From NCBI GenBank assembly GCA_900553155.1, contig USCM01000064.1, positions 1-9,002 of the forward strand: 9,002 nucleotides of DNA, written 5' to 3'. Position numbers and translations under genes: made by a program. Below the pieces are notes generated by a model. It did not search any database and was not told the origin of the DNA. It saw nothing but the letters and a program-made list of their open reading frames with translations. The DNA is from an uncultured Prevotella sp. (GTDB taxonomy: Bacteria; Bacteroidota; Bacteroidia; Bacteroidales; Bacteroidaceae). Below, in pieces: positions 6,747 to 9,002 of this stretch (the first letter of the stretch is position 1; each line of letters opens with the position of its first letter).

Positions 6747-6754
6747 TACTTTTG
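6747..6754 (+). promoter_or_regulatory. Putative -7 promoter element for the DUF4494-yggS pair
   Basis: TACTTTTG matches TAnnTTTG and lies 41 bases before the ATG at 6796. The expected -33 position (around 6724-6727) reads TATA rather than TTTG. The rest of the 98-base gap from 6698 is AT-rich, without an obvious hairpin. Confidence 0.45.
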
Positions 6755-6795
6755 TTGTCCGAATATAAAGAAAACACATTATAAAACGAAAAGAA

Positions 6796-7287
6796 ATGAG
6801 ATCAAGAACAGCAAACTGGTTTGAAACCACTGTGCGCTACGAGCGCCAGACCGAAGACGCAGGACAGAAGAAGGTTAACGAGCTATATGTTGTAGACGCC
6901 CTGAGCTTCGGCGAGGCCGAGGAGGCTATCACTAAGGAAATGGAACCATACGTAAGCGGCGAGTTTGAGGTAAAGAACATCACACCGGCTTCGTACGGCG
7001 AGATTTTCTTCAGCGACAACGACAACGACGACCACTGGTACAAGGCTAAGCTCTCCTTCATCACCCTCGACGAGAAGACAGCCAAGGAGAAGCGCTCGGC
7101 TGTAAACTTCCTCGTACAGGCTGCCACCTTCAACGCTGCCGTTAAGAATATAGACGAGGCTATGGGCAAGACAGCCATCGACTACATCATCGTAAACATT
7201 GCAGAGACAAAGATTATGGATGTATTCGAGCACAACGCTCCTGTAAAGAAGGAGGAGAAGAACGACAAGCCCGAATTTGAGGGATAA
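6796..7287 (+). CDS. DUF4494 family protein, function unknown
   Basis: A 163-residue soluble protein that I recognise as a DUF4494-type protein, a family common in Bacteroidota; no biochemical role is known to me. There is no signal peptide or membrane segment, so it is probably cytoplasmic. The N-terminus (MRSRTANWFETTVRYER) is followed by a mixed alpha/beta body with ELYVVDALSFGEAEEAI (29-45) and FITLDEKTAKEKR (88-100), then a disordered lysine/glutamate tail (150-163). The predicted product is markedly acidic. It lies 48 bases upstream of yggS in the same orientation with no terminator between, so the two are probably co-transcribed. From memory this pairing recurs in Bacteroidales, which hints at a link to PLP or amino-acid homeostasis, but that is inference. 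Confidence 0.8.
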   Translation: MRSRTANWFETTVRYERQTEDAGQKKVNELYVVDALSFGEAEEAITKEMEPYVSGEFEVKNITPASYGEIFFSDNDNDDHWYKAKLSFITLDEKTAKEKRSAVNFLVQAATFNAAVKNIDEAMGKTAIDYIIVNIAETKIMDVFEHNAPVKKEEKNDKPEFEG

Positions 7288-7335
7288 ACCAACCCCCGGA
7301 GACAAGAAAGATATATAGCATTCAACATTCTTACT

Positions 7336-8013
7336 ATGGAAACAACAGACATTGCACGTAGACTTCACGACGTGAAGGACGGCTTGCCACAAGGTGTGCA
7401 GCTCGTGGCTGTCAGCAAGTTTCATCCTGCCGACTACATAATGGCTGCCTACAACGCCGGACAGCGCATCTTTGGCGAGAGCCGCGAACAGGAATTGGCA
7501 AAGAAAGTTGAAGCGCTGCCAAAGGATATAGAGTGGCACTTCATCGGACATCTACAGACCAACAAGGTGAAGTACATCGCTCCATACATCTCGATGATTG
7601 ACGCGGTGGACTCGCTGAAGCTGCTTCGCGAAATAAACAAGCAGGCTGCCAATCACAACCGAACAATAAAGGTACTGCTCGAGCTGCACATTGCCGAGGA
7701 GGAAACCAAGTACGGACTGTCGCTTGACGCCTGCCGACAACTGCTCGAAGAGGGTGAATGGCGACAACTGAACAACGTACAGATTTGCGGTTTGATGATG
7801 ATGGCATCGCATATCGACGACGAAGAGCTTATACGCAGCGAGTTTGAGCTGGCTGCCAACTTCTTCGACGAGGTTAAGGCACACTACTTTGCCAACGATC
7901 CCAACTTCTGTGAACGCTCTTGGGGTATGAGCCACGACTACAAGATAGCGGTGCAATGCAAGTCGACAATGGTGAGAGTGGGAACATATATCTTTGGAGA
8001 CAGAGTGTATTAA
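7336..8013 (+). CDS. yggS: YggS family PLP homeostasis protein
   Basis: A 225-residue PLP-binding protein with the alanine-racemase N-terminal barrel fold. The family has no clear catalytic activity of its own and buffers pyridoxal phosphate; loss disturbs branched-chain amino acid and B6 pools in other bacteria. The PLP lysine is K28 in VAVSKFHP. FGESREQEL (46-54), WHFIGHLQTNKVKYI (67-81), GLMMMAS (152-158), MSHDYKIAV (198-206) and the phosphate-binding STMVRVGTYIFG (210-221) are all family signatures. FGES replaces the more common FGEN. Length is close to the usual 225-235, and the ATG at 7336 gives the expected short N-terminus. It is the second gene after DUF4494, and a strong hairpin at 8110 probably ends the transcript. 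Confidence 0.95.
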   Translation: METTDIARRLHDVKDGLPQGVQLVAVSKFHPADYIMAAYNAGQRIFGESREQELAKKVEALPKDIEWHFIGHLQTNKVKYIAPYISMIDAVDSLKLLREINKQAANHNRTIKVLLELHIAEEETKYGLSLDACRQLLEEGEWRQLNNVQICGLMMMASHIDDEELIRSEFELAANFFDEVKAHYFANDPNFCERSWGMSHDYKIAVQCKSTMVRVGTYIFGDRVY

Positions 8014-8109
8014 GAGTATTGATATGCTGCTAATTATGGTTTTCGATTTGACGTGCCAATGTGCCAGAAACACGCTCTTGGCGCCATAAGTAGCTGATAA
8101 CCAATAGAT

Positions 8110-8159
8110 AAATAGGCTGTTACTTTTCTTGTTTTATTAAGAAAAGTAACAGCCTATTT
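8110..8159. terminator. Perfect 21-bp hairpin, probable bidirectional terminator
   Basis: The arm at 8110-8130 (beginning AAATAGGCTGTTAC) is the exact reverse complement of 8139-8159 (ending GTAACAGCCTATTT). The loop is the 8 bases GTTTTATT. The A-rich left edge and T-rich right edge would give a short U-run in either direction. It lies 96 bases after yggS and between converging genes, as expected for a shared terminator. A 21-bp stem without mismatch is long for a terminator, so a small mobile inverted repeat is possible. Confidence 0.7.
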
Positions 8160-8183
8160 GCCATTAGGTACATCCACACAACA

Positions 8184-8222
8184 TTACAAATACTTTGTAA
8201 CACAATTACAAAGACCTTGTAA
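8184..8222. repeat. Two 17-bp palindromes repeated at a 22-bp interval
   Basis: TTACAAATACTTTGTAA (8184-8200) is a perfect 7-bp inverted repeat around TAC. TTACAAAGACCTTGTAA (8206-8222) is a 6-bp inverted repeat around AGACC. They match at 15 of 17 positions and start 22 bases apart, about two helical turns, so both face the same side of the DNA. This is how paired operators for a dimeric repressor often look. No promoter or gene start lies nearby, and no regulator can be named. Confidence 0.5.
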
Positions 8223-8405
8223 CATCACAATCTATTCTCTGTAACGAGCCATACCACGAGCGACTGTATTATATAGCCCCCCTGCTGACAGACAGGCTGG
8301 CACATTGGCCTTATCACAAAGCAATGTATCAGCCTTTAAATAGTTGTATATCAATACATTACGTCAAAACTGACACTTAAGTCACTATTTTTGAAAAACT
8401 AATAA

Positions 8406-9002
8406 TCAAAAATAATACTGTCCCTTCTTCTTTGTTCTACCTCCATACTCTATAGCATGTGTAGGACAATGGTGGTAGCAAGCAAAGCAAGACAGACACT
8501 TGCCGTTGTGCAGCCATGACGGTTCGCCGCCCTTCTCGAAGTGGATATTGGCAACCGGACATACAGAGGCACACTTGCCACAATGCAGGCACCTGTCGGC
8601 AACAACGTGGAAGGGGCGGTCGGTAACAAGCTTCTTTACAAACACCGAGCCTATAAGCCTACTGTTGATGCGTGGCCAATGACCTATAGTGATATCACGC
8701 ACTCCGCTGCGACACTCCATAATGTCGGCAATGAAACGTGTTAGCTTGTTGTCTGCCTCCATCTTCTTACACTGCTCCTTGGCAGGCGTATCAACATCCA
8801 TAAAAGGCAAGCCTACATACGATTCGGGCATAATGAGCGATATGGCGCTGTCTATCTTTATACCCATAGTTTGCAAGCGCTTCTCCAATATGCTTACCGC
8901 CTCGCCAACATTATCGCCAGCCGTACACACAACGTAGGCATAGTGGCTGTCGGCATTGGTAAGGTGTAGACGGTCGAGAAAGTCGAGCACCAATCGAGGC
9001 GG
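8406..9002 (-). CDS. EFR1-type flavodoxin/ferredoxin fusion protein (N-terminus outside the window)
   Basis: The frame ends with TGA at 8408-8406 and stays open to the window edge, so the start is missing. TTG at 8993 is internal: codons for PPR precede it in frame. Numbering from that TTG, residues about 17-60 (YAYVVCTAGDNVGEA... to IMPESYVG) match the second half of a flavodoxin-like domain. Two 4Fe-4S sets follow: C135, C138, C141 and C145-P, then C166, C169, C172 and C176-P. These are classical bacterial ferredoxin C-x2-C-x2-C-x3-CP motifs. The order flavodoxin then two clusters matches the EFR1 family, of about 260 residues. It is probably a cytoplasmic electron carrier; partners are not visible. 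It faces yggS across the gene-free stretch. Confidence 0.87.
   Translation of the reverse strand, partial: PPRLVLDFLDRLHLTNADSHYAYVVCTAGDNVGEAVSILEKRLQTMGIKIDSAISLIMPESYVGLPFMDVDTPAKEQCKKMEADNKLTRFIADIMECRSGVRDITIGHWPRINSRLIGSVFVKKLVTDRPFHVVADRCLHCGKCASVCPVANIHFEKGGEPSWLHNGKCLSCFACYHHCPTHAIEYGGRTKKKGQYYF

Larger units (their letters stand above)
8014..8405. other. Gene-free stretch between converging genes
   Basis: No credible reading frame occupies these 392 bases. They contain the 21-bp hairpin at 8110-8159 and two 17-bp palindromes at 8184-8222. Next to the minus-strand gene there is a weak hairpin-like segment around 8363-8394 (TCAAAA and GAC facing GTC and TTTTTGA), which may help end that transcript. 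A GC-richer patch at 8276-8311 includes GACAGACAGG and TGGCACATTGGCC and is unexplained. The length is unusual for a convergent gap in an otherwise compact window. Confidence 0.7.

Noticed and set aside
8290..8316. Possible sigma-54 promoter around TGGCACATTGGCC
   Set aside because: The GG of TGGCAC and the next GC are too close (7 bases between rather than the 10 needed), TTGC is absent, and on the plus strand it would read into a converging gene.
8991..8993. TTG at 8993 as the start of the minus-strand iron-sulfur protein
   Set aside because: The frame is open to the window edge, and the visible part begins midway through a flavodoxin-like domain, so this codon is an internal leucine.
1..9002. 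CRISPR arrays, phage or transposase genes, toxin-antitoxin or defence modules
   Set aside because: I found no spaced direct repeats, transposase, integrase or nuclease motifs, and no small paired genes of that type; nearly all genes belong to conserved core or metabolic families.

Overview
The window looks like a chromosomal housekeeping region of a member of the Bacteroidales, most probably Prevotellaceae. Three things point there. Translation starts lack Shine-Dalgarno sequences. Several intergenic regions carry the Bacteroidota -7 promoter element TAnnTTTG. The protein set is also typical: E. coli-type PyrB/PyrI, a DUF4494 protein next to YggS, a FeoB-associated Cys-rich peptide and an EFR1-type flavodoxin-ferredoxin. 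The genus call is inference; no 16S or other marker is present.

Layout. Positions 1-144 hold the C-terminal end of a membrane protein. A plus-strand cluster follows: pyrB (188-1132), pyrI (1163-1621) and glyA (1664-2944). It encodes both chains of aspartate transcarbamoylase (pyrimidine synthesis) plus serine hydroxymethyltransferase (one-carbon units). Directly after glyA lies a pair of inverted, hairpin-forming repeats resembling a REP/BIME element (2973-3058). Next come a small Cys-rich membrane protein (3085-3288) and a tRNA-Cys(GCA) with its own promoter and terminator hairpin (3292-3506). A large secreted protein of unknown function follows, with a helical-repeat body and a DUF1080-like C-terminal domain (3569-5128).

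On the minus strand, converging on that gene, is a low-molecular-weight protein tyrosine phosphatase (5152-5628). Divergent from the phosphatase is a YhcC-type radical SAM protein (5762-6697). A DUF4494 protein (6796-7287) and a YggS-type PLP homeostasis protein (7336-8013) form a probable two-gene unit. A 392-base gene-free stretch (8014-8405) contains a perfect 21-bp hairpin and two 17-bp palindromes 22 bp apart. The window ends inside a minus-strand EFR1-type iron-sulfur flavoprotein.

I found no CRISPR array, phage, insertion sequence, toxin-antitoxin pair or recognisable defence system. The points worth a second look are the REP-like pair after glyA, the secreted helical-repeat/DUF1080-like protein, the paired palindromes near 8200, and the orphan FeoB-associated peptide.
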